A DNA stretch of 64,000 nt from Burkholderia sp. D-99 (GTDB taxonomy: Bacteria > Pseudomonadota > Gammaproteobacteria > Burkholderiales > Burkholderiaceae). The stretch is taken from the NCBI RefSeq assembly GCF_011605345.1, contig NZ_JAAOXM010000005.1, positions 186,001 through 250,000 on the forward strand, in the 5' to 3' direction. Positions 36,686 to 44,846 of the stretch are shown one piece after another. The stretch's first letter is position 1. Each line of letters starts with the position of its first letter. Under the pieces are notes generated by a model, which saw only the letters and a list, made by a program, of their open reading frames with translations, did no database searches and was not told where the DNA came from. The translations under genes and the position numbers were made by a program.

Positions 36686-36844
36686 GCTTGGGGATCCGGC
36701 TTGCAGCGCGGATGATGGACACTGGCGAATCTGCATCGCTTCGTGTCGGCCAATGGTGCAACGGCAAGGGTGCAGCGGTACGGCTGATTGAAGCATGGTC
36801 TCCGTATCGCGTCTGCCACGGGAAAGCGGGACACCGGCGTGGCG

Positions 36845-37795
36845 TCAGGCCGGCACGGTCGAGCGGAAATAGTCGATGGTTCGACGCAGCCCCACTTCGA
36901 GCCCGATTGTCGGCTTCCAGTCGAGGTGGGTGCGTGCGAGGGTGATATCCGGACAACGTTGCGTCGGATCGTCCTTCGGCAGCGGCCGGAATACGATTCG
37001 CGACTTCGAGCCCGTCAGGCGCAAGATGATCTGCGCGAGTTCACTGACCGCGATCTCATGCGGATTGCCGAGATTGATCGGGCCGGTGATGTTCGCGGGC
37101 GTGTCCATCATCCGGATCAGGCCGCCGACCATGTCGTCGACATAGCAGAACGCGCGGGTCTGGCTGCCGTCGCCATACAGCGTGATGTCCTCGCCGCGCA
37201 GCGCCTGCACGATGAAGTTGGATACGACGCGACCGTCGTTGGGATGCATGCGCGGCCCGTACGTGTTGAAGATCCGTACCACCTTGATTTGCACGTTTTG
37301 CTGGCGGTGATAGTCGAAGAACAGGGTCTCCGCGCACCGTTTTCCTTCGTCATAGCACGCACGCGGCCCGAGCGGGTTGACGTTGCCCCGGTACGTCTCC
37401 GGTTGCGGATGCACGTCGGGGTCGCCGTACACTTCGCTCGTGGAGGTTTGCAGCACGCGTGCGTGCGTGCGCTTCGCGAGCCCCAGCATGTTGATCGCGC
37501 CCATCACGCTGGTCTTGGTGGTCTGCACGGGATCGAACTGATAGTGGATCGGCGATGCCGGACAGGCGAGGTTGTAGATCTCGTCCACCTCCACGTACAG
37601 CGGAAAGGTCACGTCGTGGCGCAGCGCCTCGAAGCTCGGGTTGCCGAGCAGCGCGGCCACGTTCTGCTTGGTGCCGGTGAAATAGTTGTCGACGCACAAG
37701 ACGTCATGACCGAGTTCGATCAGGCGCTCGCACAGATGCGAACCGAGGAAACCCGCGCCACCGGTTACGAGGATCCGCTTTCGATTACGTTGCAC
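36845..37795 (-). CDS. UDP-glucuronate decarboxylase (UDP-xylose synthase; ocfM-like)
   Basis: 316-residue extended short-chain dehydrogenase. It has the Rossmann motif GGAGFLGSHL at residues 11-20, STSEVYGDP, and YDEGKR (catalytic YxxxK). The signature around NTYGPRMHPNDGRVVSNF separates UDP-xylose synthases from other sugar epimerases. It converts UDP-glucuronate to UDP-xylose with enzyme-bound NAD. In this cluster it should supply the xylose found on occidiofungin and burkholdines. The glycosyltransferase is not in the window. The start is GTG with GGAG 7 nt upstream. It follows the thioesterase gene after 136 bp. Confidence 0.92.
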   Translation of the reverse strand: MQRNRKRILVTGGAGFLGSHLCERLIELGHDVLCVDNYFTGTKQNVAALLGNPSFEALRHDVTFPLYVEVDEIYNLACPASPIHYQFDPVQTTKTSVMGAINMLGLAKRTHARVLQTSTSEVYGDPDVHPQPETYRGNVNPLGPRACYDEGKRCAETLFFDYHRQQNVQIKVVRIFNTYGPRMHPNDGRVVSNFIVQALRGEDITLYGDGSQTRAFCYVDDMVGGLIRMMDTPANITGPINLGNPHEIAVSELAQIILRLTGSKSRIVFRPLPKDDPTQRCPDITLARTHLDWKPTIGLEVGLRRTIDYFRSTVPA

Positions 37796-37931
37796 AATTG
37801 CACTCCAGGTTTGACGCGTAGGTAACTGGCGAGCTGCCCCCGGGCACGTTCGGCGGGACCGCGAGGCGCTTCGCTTCGACGATCACGGCACGCCGATCGC
37901 GCGATGCGGACCCCGACGTGTGCGATGCCCG

Positions 37932-38651
37932 TCACGCTTGCAGGGCGGTCGATGCAACGTGATCCGCGCGCCGCAGGCGCGTCGCAATGATGTCGGCCAT
38001 CGCCCGCATTTCGCTCCGGATAAAGAAGTGATCGCCGTCGATGACATGAAAATCGCAGCGCCCGGTCGTCGCGGCATCCCAGCCTGAAACGGAATCGGCA
38101 GGGACCTGTTCATCCGCCACGCCCGCGAACGCGGTGATGTCGACTGCCAGCCTGCGTCCAGGCACGGCCCGGTAGTTTTCGATCATCGTGAAATCCGCAC
38201 GCAGCGCCGGCATCATCAACGCCATCATTTCGCGGTTGTCCAGCACCGCCTTCGGTGTACCGCCCATCTCGCGCAGCGCGTCGATGAACGCGCGGTCGTC
38301 CAGCGCCTGCATCCGTCGAACGGGGCGCTCCTTGCCCGGTGCAGCGCGCGCGCTTACGAACAGATGCCGGAGGTTCGGTCGCGCATGCGCGGGAAGCCGC
38401 AGCGCCAGTTCGACGGCAATCGCCGCGCCCATGCTGTGGCCGAGCAGTGCGAAGGGACGATCGAAGCAACTGCCCAGGTCGTCCAGCAACGCGTCGATCA
38501 GCGTCGCCATATCCCGCACGGCAGGCTCCGACAGGCGGCTGCCTCGGCCGGCAAGCTCATGACGGTGCACCTCGATCCCGGGCAATAGCGGTTGCAGGCC
38601 ACGATAGACGGCGGCCGAGCCGCCCGCGTAAGGGAAACAGATCAGACGCAT
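37932..38651 (-). CDS. ocfN: Type II thioesterase (ocfN-like)
   Basis: 239-residue alpha/beta hydrolase of the free-standing thioesterase family. The nucleophile is in GHSMG, the acid is in GVADEQVP and the histidine is in DGDHFF. Such enzymes clear misloaded carrier domains or help with cyclisation. In the occidiofungin system a separate thioesterase, OcfN, acts alongside the terminal TE of an NRPS, and its place at this end of the cluster agrees. The symbol is given on position and family, not a search. No good Shine-Dalgarno precedes ATG 38651, which overlaps the end of a short upstream frame. Translation may therefore be coupled to it. Confidence 0.88.
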   Translation of the reverse strand: MRLICFPYAGGSAAVYRGLQPLLPGIEVHRHELAGRGSRLSEPAVRDMATLIDALLDDLGSCFDRPFALLGHSMGAAIAVELALRLPAHARPNLRHLFVSARAAPGKERPVRRMQALDDRAFIDALREMGGTPKAVLDNREMMALMMPALRADFTMIENYRAVPGRRLAVDITAFAGVADEQVPADSVSGWDAATTGRCDFHVIDGDHFFIRSEMRAMADIIATRLRRADHVASTALQA

Positions 38652-38761
38652 GCGAGCGGGTACTCGATCGGCGTACTTGCTGCCGGGCTGCCGGAGATCG
38701 CGCTGCAGGCATTCACGGGTTCGGCGTTGTTCACGACTAAAGGTTCGGTCATTGTTTTCAT
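38642..38761 (-). CDS. Candidate small ORF (39 aa) overlapping the thioesterase start
   Basis: A 39-codon frame, starting MKTMTEPLVVNN and ending EYPLACV, overlaps the first codons of the thioesterase gene. About two thirds of its codons end in G or C, and the thioesterase has no clear ribosome binding site of its own, so the frame could serve as a coupling leader. It has no strong ribosome binding site either. The frame stays open upstream to 38977. No family is recognised and it may not be a gene. Confidence 0.25.
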   Translation of the reverse strand: MKTMTEPLVVNNAEPVNACSAISGSPAASTPIEYPLACV

Positions 38762-39420
38762 GGTGATGCGTCGGCCATCTTCACCTGGCGGGAATCGGGC
38801 TTGAACACCCGGCGCGGCTTCGCGATGCGCCAGGCGACAGGCCGTTTCCATAGCCGGTTCGCTAGCGCTGTACGAAGGCTGCGAGGCCGCACGCGAGCAG
38901 TCGCGGAAGCGTTGATTCGCGTCATGGAAATTCATGGTGCCGCCAGGATTCGGAATGCACCCGACCCGGCTGGGCATGAGTTAAACATGAGGCCGCGTGG
39001 ATGTATGTCGTAGAAAAACGGGACGTGTGCAGTTCGAGCGTCGTCATGCGCGCGGCAGAGGAATGCGGGGGAGTTGACACCGGTCCTGGCGACGTCGCGC
39101 TCGGTGACCACGAATTCCTGCACGAATTTGAGCCACATGGCCCGAGTCTCGATCGTGGGCCAATTGGGTTGGGCCGACCAGGCCGCGAGGCCCGGCAAAA
39201 GGGGACGGGGCGGAAAGCGCTGCGGGTATTGGCTCACGGCACGGGCGCGATCCAAAATTAAACGAAATGTGATCCCTTCCCCCCGCAAAATTTTGCACAA
39301 TGGCGGCAGCGCGGCACGTAACCGCGATTCGCCCCCGGGGAAACCGGCCAGCCGGCCCGGGCCCGGGGCCGGCCCGAACCGATATCCACCCCCGGCACCG
39401 ACGTGCCGCCACCCGCCGCC
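38762..39420. other. Divergent intergenic region between the cluster and a two-component pair
   Basis: About 660 bp of lower GC than its surroundings, between the minus-strand cluster and the plus-strand response regulator. It must contain the promoters for both sides unless the cluster is read from further upstream. A minus-strand frame at 38932-39138 (68 codons, starting MWLKFVQEFVVTERD) has G/C-rich third positions in its first half but no recognised family. It is treated as doubtful. Confidence 0.5.
39285..39296. promoter_or_regulatory. Perfect 12-bp palindrome gcaaaattttgc
   Basis: A perfect inverted repeat lies in the AT-rich part of the divergent region, 125 bp before the response regulator start. 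It could be an operator for that gene or for the cluster. Palindrome and position are the only support. Confidence 0.25.
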
Positions 39421-40140
39421 ATGGACCAACCGAAACGCATCCTGATCGTCGAAGACGACGCCGACATCGCCGACGTGCTGAGCCTGCACCTGCGCGACGA
39501 GCGCTACGAGGTCGTGCACAGCGCGGACGGCGCCGAAGGGCTGCGCCTGCTCGAGCAGGGTGGCTGGGATGCGTTGATCCTCGACCTGATGCTGCCGGGC
39601 GTCGACGGCCTCGAAATCTGCCGGCGCGCACGTGCGATGACGCGTTACACGCCGATCATCATCACGAGCGCGCGCTCGAGCGAGGTGCACCGGATCCTCG
39701 GCCTCGAGCTCGGCGCCGACGACTATCTGGCCAAGCCGTTCTCGGTGCTCGAACTCGTCGCGCGCGTGAAGGCGCTGCTGCGGCGCGTCGATGCGCTCGC
39801 GCGCGATTCGCGGATCGACGCGGGTACGCTCGACGTCGCGGGGCTGGCGATCGACCCGATCGCGCGCGAAGCGAGCGTCGACGGCACGCGCATCGACCTC
39901 ACGCCGCGCGAATTCGACCTGCTGTACTTCTTCGCGCGACACCCGGGCAAGGTGTTCTCGCGGATGGACCTGCTCAATGCCGTGTGGGGCTACCAGCACG
40001 AAGGCTACGAACACACGGTCAACACCCACATCAACCGGCTGCGCGCGAAGATCGAGGCCGACCCGGCGGAGCCCGTGCGGATCCTCACCGTGTGGGGCCG
40101 CGGCTACAAGCTCGCCGCGCCGGGACAGCGGGACGGATGA
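39421..40140 (+). CDS. OmpR-family response regulator
   Basis: 239 residues: a receiver domain (acidic pair in IVEDDAD, phospho-acceptor Asp in LILDLMLPG, Lys in YLAKPFS) and a winged-helix DNA-binding domain (LTPREFDLLYFFARHPGKVFSR ... WGRGYKL). It overlaps the sensor kinase gene by 4 bp (ATGA), so the pair is made together. ATG 39421 is preferred over an in-frame GTG 18 bp upstream because MDQPKRILIVEDD is the usual form of this N-terminus. It lies beside the biosynthetic cluster but is divergent from it. A role in controlling the cluster is possible but not shown. Confidence 0.93.
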   Translation: MDQPKRILIVEDDADIADVLSLHLRDERYEVVHSADGAEGLRLLEQGGWDALILDLMLPGVDGLEICRRARAMTRYTPIIITSARSSEVHRILGLELGADDYLAKPFSVLELVARVKALLRRVDALARDSRIDAGTLDVAGLAIDPIAREASVDGTRIDLTPREFDLLYFFARHPGKVFSRMDLLNAVWGYQHEGYEHTVNTHINRLRAKIEADPAEPVRILTVWGRGYKLAAPGQRDG

Positions 40141-41645
40141 TGAAGCTCACCCTCACCCAGCGGCTGTCGCTCGTGTTCTCGGTGCTGCTGCTCGCGTGCT
40201 CGGGCGCGTCGGCGTGGCTGCAGATCCGCGCGAACGACATGCGCGAACAGGAAGTCGTGCAGGGGCTGTCCCGCGACCTGGCCGCCAACATCGTCAACAG
40301 CGTGACCCACAGCGCACCGCTGATGGACGCGAACGGGCTGCGCCCGGACGCCGTGCGCACGCTGTTCGGCCAGTTGATGGGCGTGAACCCGAGCGTCGAG
40401 GTCTATCTGCTCGACAACGCGGGGCGCATCAAGGGCGACGATGCGCCGCCCGGCCACGTGAAGCGCGACCGTGTCGATCTCGCCCCCGTGCAGCGCTTCA
40501 TCGCGGGCGAGCCGCTGCCGATCCTCGGCGACGACCCGCGCAGCCCCGACGCACGCAAGGTCTTCAGCGCCGCGCCGCTGCAGCGCGCGGGGCAGCCGCC
40601 GTCGGGCTACATCTACGTGGTGCTGCTCGGCGAGGCGCACGACCAGCTGGCCGCGCGCGTGGACGCCGGCAACGTGCTGCGCACGACACTGTGGTCGATG
40701 GCGCTGGTCGCGCTGCTCGGCCTGCTCGCGGGCCTCACCGCGTTCAGCTTCATCACGCGCCCGCTGCGCCGGCTGACGGACGCGATGCGCCGCTTCGACG
40801 CGAATGGCACGCCCGACACGCAGCCGCCGGTGCCGCGTTCGCGTCCGGGCCGGCGCGGCGACGACATCGTCGTGCTCGAATCCGCGTTCGCGCAGATGGC
40901 CGACCGGATCGGCGACCAGTGGCGTGCGCTGACGCACCAGGACCAGCAGCGGCGCGAGCTGATCACGAACATCTCGCACGACCTGCGCACGCCGCTCACG
41001 TCGCTGCACGGCTACCTGGAGACGCTGTCGCTGAAGGCGGACACGCTCGCCGAGACCGAACGGCGGCGCTACCTGTCGATCGCGCTCGCGCAGAGCGCGA
41101 AGGTCGGCCGGCTCGCGCAGGCGCTGTTCGAGCTCGCCCGCCTCGAATCGGGCGGCGTGCAGGCCGAACGCGAGCCGTTCTCGCTCGTCGATCTCGTGCA
41201 GGACGTGTTCCAGAAGTTCGAGCTGACCGCGCAGGCGCGCGGCGTTGCGCTGCATGCGCGGATTCCGCCGCGGGTGCCGGTCGTGTCGGCCGATCTCGGG
41301 ATGATCGAGCGCGTGCTGACCAACCTGCTCGACAACGCGCTGCGGCACACGCCTGCGCATGGCGAGGTCGAGGTCACGCTGGAGCCGCGCGGCGACCGCG
41401 TGCTCGTGACCGTGGCCGATACCGGGGAAGGGATTCCGGCGGCGCGGCGCGAAGGGTTGTTCCAGCGGCCGCAGCGGCCGATGAGCGGCGGCGCGGTGAC
41501 GAGCGGCGGCCTCGGGCTGCTGATCGTGCACCGGATGCTGGCGCTCAACGGCAGCAGTATCCGGCTGGTCGACCGGGCCGGGCGTGGCGCGGTGTTCGAG
41601 TTCGCGCTGGCGGTGGCCACGCCGGCGATCGGCGACGGACGCTGA
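40137..41645 (+). CDS. Sensor histidine kinase
   Basis: 502-residue inner-membrane kinase. It has one N-terminal membrane segment (about 7-28), a periplasmic domain of about 150 residues, a second segment (LWSMALVALLGLLAGLTAFSF), a HAMP region, the phospho-acceptor H box ISHDLRTPLTSLHG, the N box NLLDNALRHTP, and ATP-lid motifs DTGEGI and GGLGLLIVHRM. It is partner of the preceding response regulator. ATG 40137 overlaps the regulator stop; a second ATG follows directly at 40140. The periplasmic domain has no recognised ligand signature. Confidence 0.93.
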   Translation: MMKLTLTQRLSLVFSVLLLACSGASAWLQIRANDMREQEVVQGLSRDLAANIVNSVTHSAPLMDANGLRPDAVRTLFGQLMGVNPSVEVYLLDNAGRIKGDDAPPGHVKRDRVDLAPVQRFIAGEPLPILGDDPRSPDARKVFSAAPLQRAGQPPSGYIYVVLLGEAHDQLAARVDAGNVLRTTLWSMALVALLGLLAGLTAFSFITRPLRRLTDAMRRFDANGTPDTQPPVPRSRPGRRGDDIVVLESAFAQMADRIGDQWRALTHQDQQRRELITNISHDLRTPLTSLHGYLETLSLKADTLAETERRRYLSIALAQSAKVGRLAQALFELARLESGGVQAEREPFSLVDLVQDVFQKFELTAQARGVALHARIPPRVPVVSADLGMIERVLTNLLDNALRHTPAHGEVEVTLEPRGDRVLVTVADTGEGIPAARREGLFQRPQRPMSGGAVTSGGLGLLIVHRMLALNGSSIRLVDRAGRGAVFEFALAVATPAIGDGR

Positions 41646-41650
41646 CTGCC

Positions 41651-41749
41651 GCCAGCACCGCCAGCACCGCCAGCACCGCCAGCACCGCCAGCACCGCCAG
41701 TACCGCCAGCACAACCAGCACCGCCAGCACCGCCAGCACCACCAGCCCC
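41651..41749. repeat. 9-bp tandem repeat (gccagcacc)11
   Basis: Eleven head-to-tail copies of gccagcacc with a few substitutions (gccagtacc, gccagcaca, accagcacc, accagcccc). They fill the gap between the convergent kinase and AraC genes. The array starts 5 bp after the kinase stop and ends 5 bp before the AraC stop. Copy number probably varies between strains by slippage. No terminator is visible here. Confidence 0.95.
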
Positions 41750-41754
41750 CGCGC

Positions 41755-42858
41755 TCAACCGCCGCGCTTGTTGCGCCGCACGTCGCTCGGTGTCATGCCG
41801 GTCCAGCGCTTGAACGCGTGGCGGAAACCCACCGCATCGCTGAAGCCGAGCGTCAATGCGATGTCCTCGGTGCTGAGCGTGGTCGTGCTGAGATAGTCGA
41901 TCGCGAGCGCCTTGCGCACGCTCGCCAGCAGATCGCTGTACGACGTGCCTTCCGCTTCGAGCTTGCGGCGCAGTGTGCGCGACGTGACGCACAGGATCGC
42001 CGCGATCGCGTCGATATCGGGAAACTGCCCGGGTGTGCGCGTGAGTTCCTGGTACACGCGCCGCGTGACGCCGGCCTGGCTGCGCAATTCATCGAGCAGG
42101 CTCGCGCAGTGCGACGACACCTGCGCGGCGGTAATCGGATTCGCGAGCTGCGGCGCGCGCGTGAGCCACGCGGCCGGGTAGCTGAGCACATGATGCGGCT
42201 GGTCGAAGGCGATCGGGCATTCGAGCGCATCGCCCAGCAGCGCCGCGTGCGTCGGCCGCGGCTGCACGAACTGCGCGCGCGCCGGCACGCACCACGCACC
42301 CATCACGTCCTTGATGATCGTCACGTGCAGCGCGAACTGCATGTCGATCAGGAAACGGTACAGCGGCTCGTCGAGATCGGGCAGCGCGACTTCGTGCCGG
42401 TCGGGAAACAGCCACGACGCGGTATCGCCCTGTTCGACCCAGCGGATCCCGAGCATGCCGTTCGCGAGCCGGTGATATTTGACGGCCGATTCGAACGCGT
42501 GCGCGAGCGATTCCGAACACAGCATCGCGTAACCGTACATCCCGTAGCTCGACACGTGCAGCCGGTGGCCGACGCGCACGCCGAGATCGGAGCCGTCGTA
42601 GCGGCCGATGGCATTGCGCGCGGCCGTGAGGAACTGCAGCGGCGACGTGAGCGTGAACGGGTCTGCGACGGCGGCCGGCGTGAGGCCGGTACCGTCGAGC
42701 ACCGCGACCGGGTCGAGGCCGGCTTGTGCCGCCACGTCGAGCAGCACGGCCAGTTTGGCCGGCGTGAAGCGCTGCTGGCGCAACGCGTGGATCGGCTCGA
42801 CGTCCGGCAGGCGGGCTGCGCGGGCGGTCGTCGGGTTCAAGGGCGCGCTGCGCGGCAT
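41755..42858 (-). CDS. AraC-family regulator (OruR/ArgR type)
   Basis: 367 residues. The large N-terminal region resembles the arabinose-binding-like effector domain found in OruR and related regulators. The C-terminal double helix-turn-helix (LCVTSRTLRRKLEAEGTSYSDLL ... IALTLGFSDAVGFRHAFKRWTGMTPSDVR) binds DNA. ATG 42858 has AGGA 7 nt upstream. It lies 139 bp downstream of the AhpD-like gene on the same strand and may regulate it. The effector is unknown. Confidence 0.9.
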   Translation of the reverse strand: MPRSAPLNPTTARAARLPDVEPIHALRQQRFTPAKLAVLLDVAAQAGLDPVAVLDGTGLTPAAVADPFTLTSPLQFLTAARNAIGRYDGSDLGVRVGHRLHVSSYGMYGYAMLCSESLAHAFESAVKYHRLANGMLGIRWVEQGDTASWLFPDRHEVALPDLDEPLYRFLIDMQFALHVTIIKDVMGAWCVPARAQFVQPRPTHAALLGDALECPIAFDQPHHVLSYPAAWLTRAPQLANPITAAQVSSHCASLLDELRSQAGVTRRVYQELTRTPGQFPDIDAIAAILCVTSRTLRRKLEAEGTSYSDLLASVRKALAIDYLSTTTLSTEDIALTLGFSDAVGFRHAFKRWTGMTPSDVRRNKRGG

Positions 42859-42997
42859 GGGAGCATCCTGCGTCCGAATCGATATCGTTTACGGCACGCA
42901 ATTCTGCTCGGGATCGGTCCCATGCGCCACAGGGTTCACCCTGATACGCGCGCCGGCGCCACCCGGCGCGGCGCGCGTCGGGCGCCGCGAACCGGCT

Positions 42998-43453
42998 TCA
43001 ACCCGCCTGGAACACACCGGCCTCCCATGCAAACGGCTTCGCGAGCCGGTTCCACGTGTTGATCTGCGCGACGATCAGCGTGAGCGTGGCCAGTTCGTCG
43101 CGATCGAAATGCGCGCGCGTCGCGTCGACGAGTTCGTCGCCGATCGCGTGCTCGCTGATCAGTGTCAGCGCCTCGGCCCAGCGCAGCGCGGCCTGCTCCT
43201 TCGGGCTGTAGAGGCCGGGCGTTTCGTGCCAGACGGGCAGCAGGTGGTAGCGCAGCGGGTCTTCGCCCGCGTGAATGCCTTCCTTGATATGCCGGTCGAG
43301 ACAATAGGCGCAGCCGTTGAGCTGCGACACGCGTGCGCGTACCAGCTCGACGAGCCGGAAGTCGTGGCCGGTGTCGTTCGCGTAGGCCTCGACGTTGAGC
43401 ACGACGTCGAGCAGCCGGGCGGGGAGTTGTCCAAACGAGATGCGTTCTGGCAT
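42998..43453 (-). CDS. Carboxymuconolactone decarboxylase-family (AhpD-like) protein
   Basis: 151 residues with the AhpD core motif CAYCLDRH near residue 50, the CxxC-x3-H pattern of alkylhydroperoxidase-type members. These small helical proteins reduce peroxides or act in unrelated decarboxylations; the CxxC favours a redox role. ATG 43453 has AAAGG 9 nt upstream. A 13-bp palindrome in the promoter region about 85 bp upstream suggests repressor control. Confidence 0.88.
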   Translation of the reverse strand: MPERISFGQLPARLLDVVLNVEAYANDTGHDFRLVELVRARVSQLNGCAYCLDRHIKEGIHAGEDPLRYHLLPVWHETPGLYSPKEQAALRWAEALTLISEHAIGDELVDATRAHFDRDELATLTLIVAQINTWNRLAKPFAWEAGVFQAG

Positions 43454-43535
43454 GGCGACTGACCTTTGAAAGTGTTGTTGGTTGTCTTGTTCCGGTTTGG
43501 CGTGCTGCCGTGGTCGGCGCCATATGTACAGTATT

Positions 43536-43548
43536 CCTGATTATCAGG
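43536..43548. promoter_or_regulatory. 13-bp palindrome cctgattatcagg upstream of the AhpD-like gene
   Basis: Six-base arms (CCTGAT/ATCAGG) around one central base. It stands in the only AT-rich stretch of the 300-bp gap 43454-43753, which otherwise holds nothing recognisable. On the minus strand it is followed by AATACTGTACATAT, where a -10 element could lie. It is probably an operator for the AhpD-like gene. The regulator is not identified. Confidence 0.4.
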
Positions 43549-43753
43549 CAGCGGGATCGACCGGCGAGAACAGGCGAGATGCGCACTTGATCCGTTGTGC
43601 GGATCCGGCGGCTTCATGGGCGGCGGCGCGCGGCACGTTCGGCCGTGGCGAACCGGAAGCGAAGCGATCGTATCAGGTGCGGCCGGCGACAGGAATCGCC
43701 GGATCCCGTATGTTGTTCATGCCGATCACGCGATAGTCGATGTGCGGGCGCGG

Positions 43754-44545
43754 TCAGCCCCGATCGTCCGCACGCGTGCGCAGAATCGCATCGGCGAACT
43801 CCACGAACCCGCTGCCGCCCGGGCCTTGCGTGATCCATCGCGGCAACGCAGGCAACTGCTGCAGATACTCGACCACGGTGCTCATGCCGGCCGTGTGCGT
43901 GAAGTAGCCGAACATCGGCGCGTCGTTGGTGGAATCGCCGGAATAGGCGACGCACTCGCGCGCCGAGCCGGCGTCGATGCCGAACGTGTCCGACAGCACG
44001 CGCAGCGACATCGACAGCTTGTCGTACCCGCCGACCCACCCGATGATCCACAGGTTGTTGATGGTCGCGTCCGCGCCGGCCGCGACCAGCGCGTCGCGTA
44101 TGCGGTCGTCCTGGTCGCTGCCGGTGCGGGCGTACGCGAGCGACGTCAGCCTGAAGTCCTGGTCGTCCGCGTGACGGGCGGCGGGTACGGCCGTCTCGAC
44201 CTGCCGCGCAATGCGCCGGAGTGCGTCGCGCGCGCCGGCGAGCGCATCGTCCGCATGCCAGTAACGGCGTTCGACGCCATGCCCGTCCGGGCTGCGCCGG
44301 ATGAAGAGTCCGCCGTTTTCCGCAATCACGCCGTCGACCGGCCACATGCGCGCCATCTGGTCGCACCAGCCCGCCGGCGCGGCGGTCACGGGAATCACAT
44401 GGATGCCGCGGGCCTGCAGGCGTTCGAGCGCCGCGTAGGTTTGCGCGGCCAGGCGGCCCTGATAGGTCAGGGTCTCGTCCATGTCGGTCAGCACGAATCG
44501 AACGGACGAGAAGGCTTCGGCGGGGGCCAGGGCAAGCGGCTGCAT
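43754..44545 (-). CDS. HAD-superfamily hydrolase (Cof/sugar-phosphatase type)
   Basis: 263 residues. The catalytic motif DMDETLT (about residues 21-27) carries the nucleophile and acid Asp pair. The later motif SGDSTNDAPMF is the Mg-binding GDxxND of type IIB HAD phosphatases. The cap domain lies between. The substrate is unknown, probably a sugar phosphate or other small phosphoester. It is transcribed divergently from the acyl-CoA ligase gene across a 301-bp gap, with a weak ribosome binding site. Confidence 0.88.
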   Translation of the reverse strand: MQPLALAPAEAFSSVRFVLTDMDETLTYQGRLAAQTYAALERLQARGIHVIPVTAAPAGWCDQMARMWPVDGVIAENGGLFIRRSPDGHGVERRYWHADDALAGARDALRRIARQVETAVPAARHADDQDFRLTSLAYARTGSDQDDRIRDALVAAGADATINNLWIIGWVGGYDKLSMSLRVLSDTFGIDAGSARECVAYSGDSTNDAPMFGYFTHTAGMSTVVEYLQQLPALPRWITQGPGGSGFVEFADAILRTRADDRG

Positions 44546-44727
44546 GTGCGCGACGAATGAATGACGATCGTCGATTATGAAGAAGGGCGACGGGCCGTGC
44601 TACGCCGCTTGATGCTTTGCAATTCGTGCCGGGGAATATACGATTCTGCGCGGCGCTCCACGAAGTTGCCTAGACAAGCGCATGCGCGCGTGTCCGTTTC
44701 GATCATCTTTTCGGCCGCCCGGATCAT

Positions 44728-44773
44728 TTGCAAAGTACGCCGCGCGGGCGATAGTCGCCAGTCAGGCGACTGG
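44728..44773 (+). promoter_or_regulatory. Candidate promoter and operator of the acyl-CoA ligase gene
   Basis: TTGCAA, 16 nt, then GATAGT resembles a sigma70 promoter. Two bases later comes the inverted repeat CCAGTC-AGGC-GACTGG (44758-44773), where a repressor would cover the transcription start. The start codon is 74 bp beyond. Nothing else is recognised in the 44546-44846 gap. Confidence 0.4.
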
Positions 44774-44846
44774 CCCGCGCCCTCCGGCGTGCAGGCCGTC
44801 GTGCGAACGGCGCGCAGCTGGCGCGCCGTCCCCCGTGGAGTGAGAC

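Noticed and set aside
38932..40029. 365-codon minus-strand frame
   Set aside because: Most of it is antisense to the response regulator. Only its last 68 codons fall in non-coding DNA and they match no family I know.
39300..40136. Long N-terminal extension of the sensor kinase
   Set aside because: It is an out-of-frame reading of the response regulator gene. The kinase starts at the 4-bp overlap.
41651..41749. CRISPR array
   Set aside because: The 9-bp units are contiguous with no spacers. It is a simple tandem repeat.
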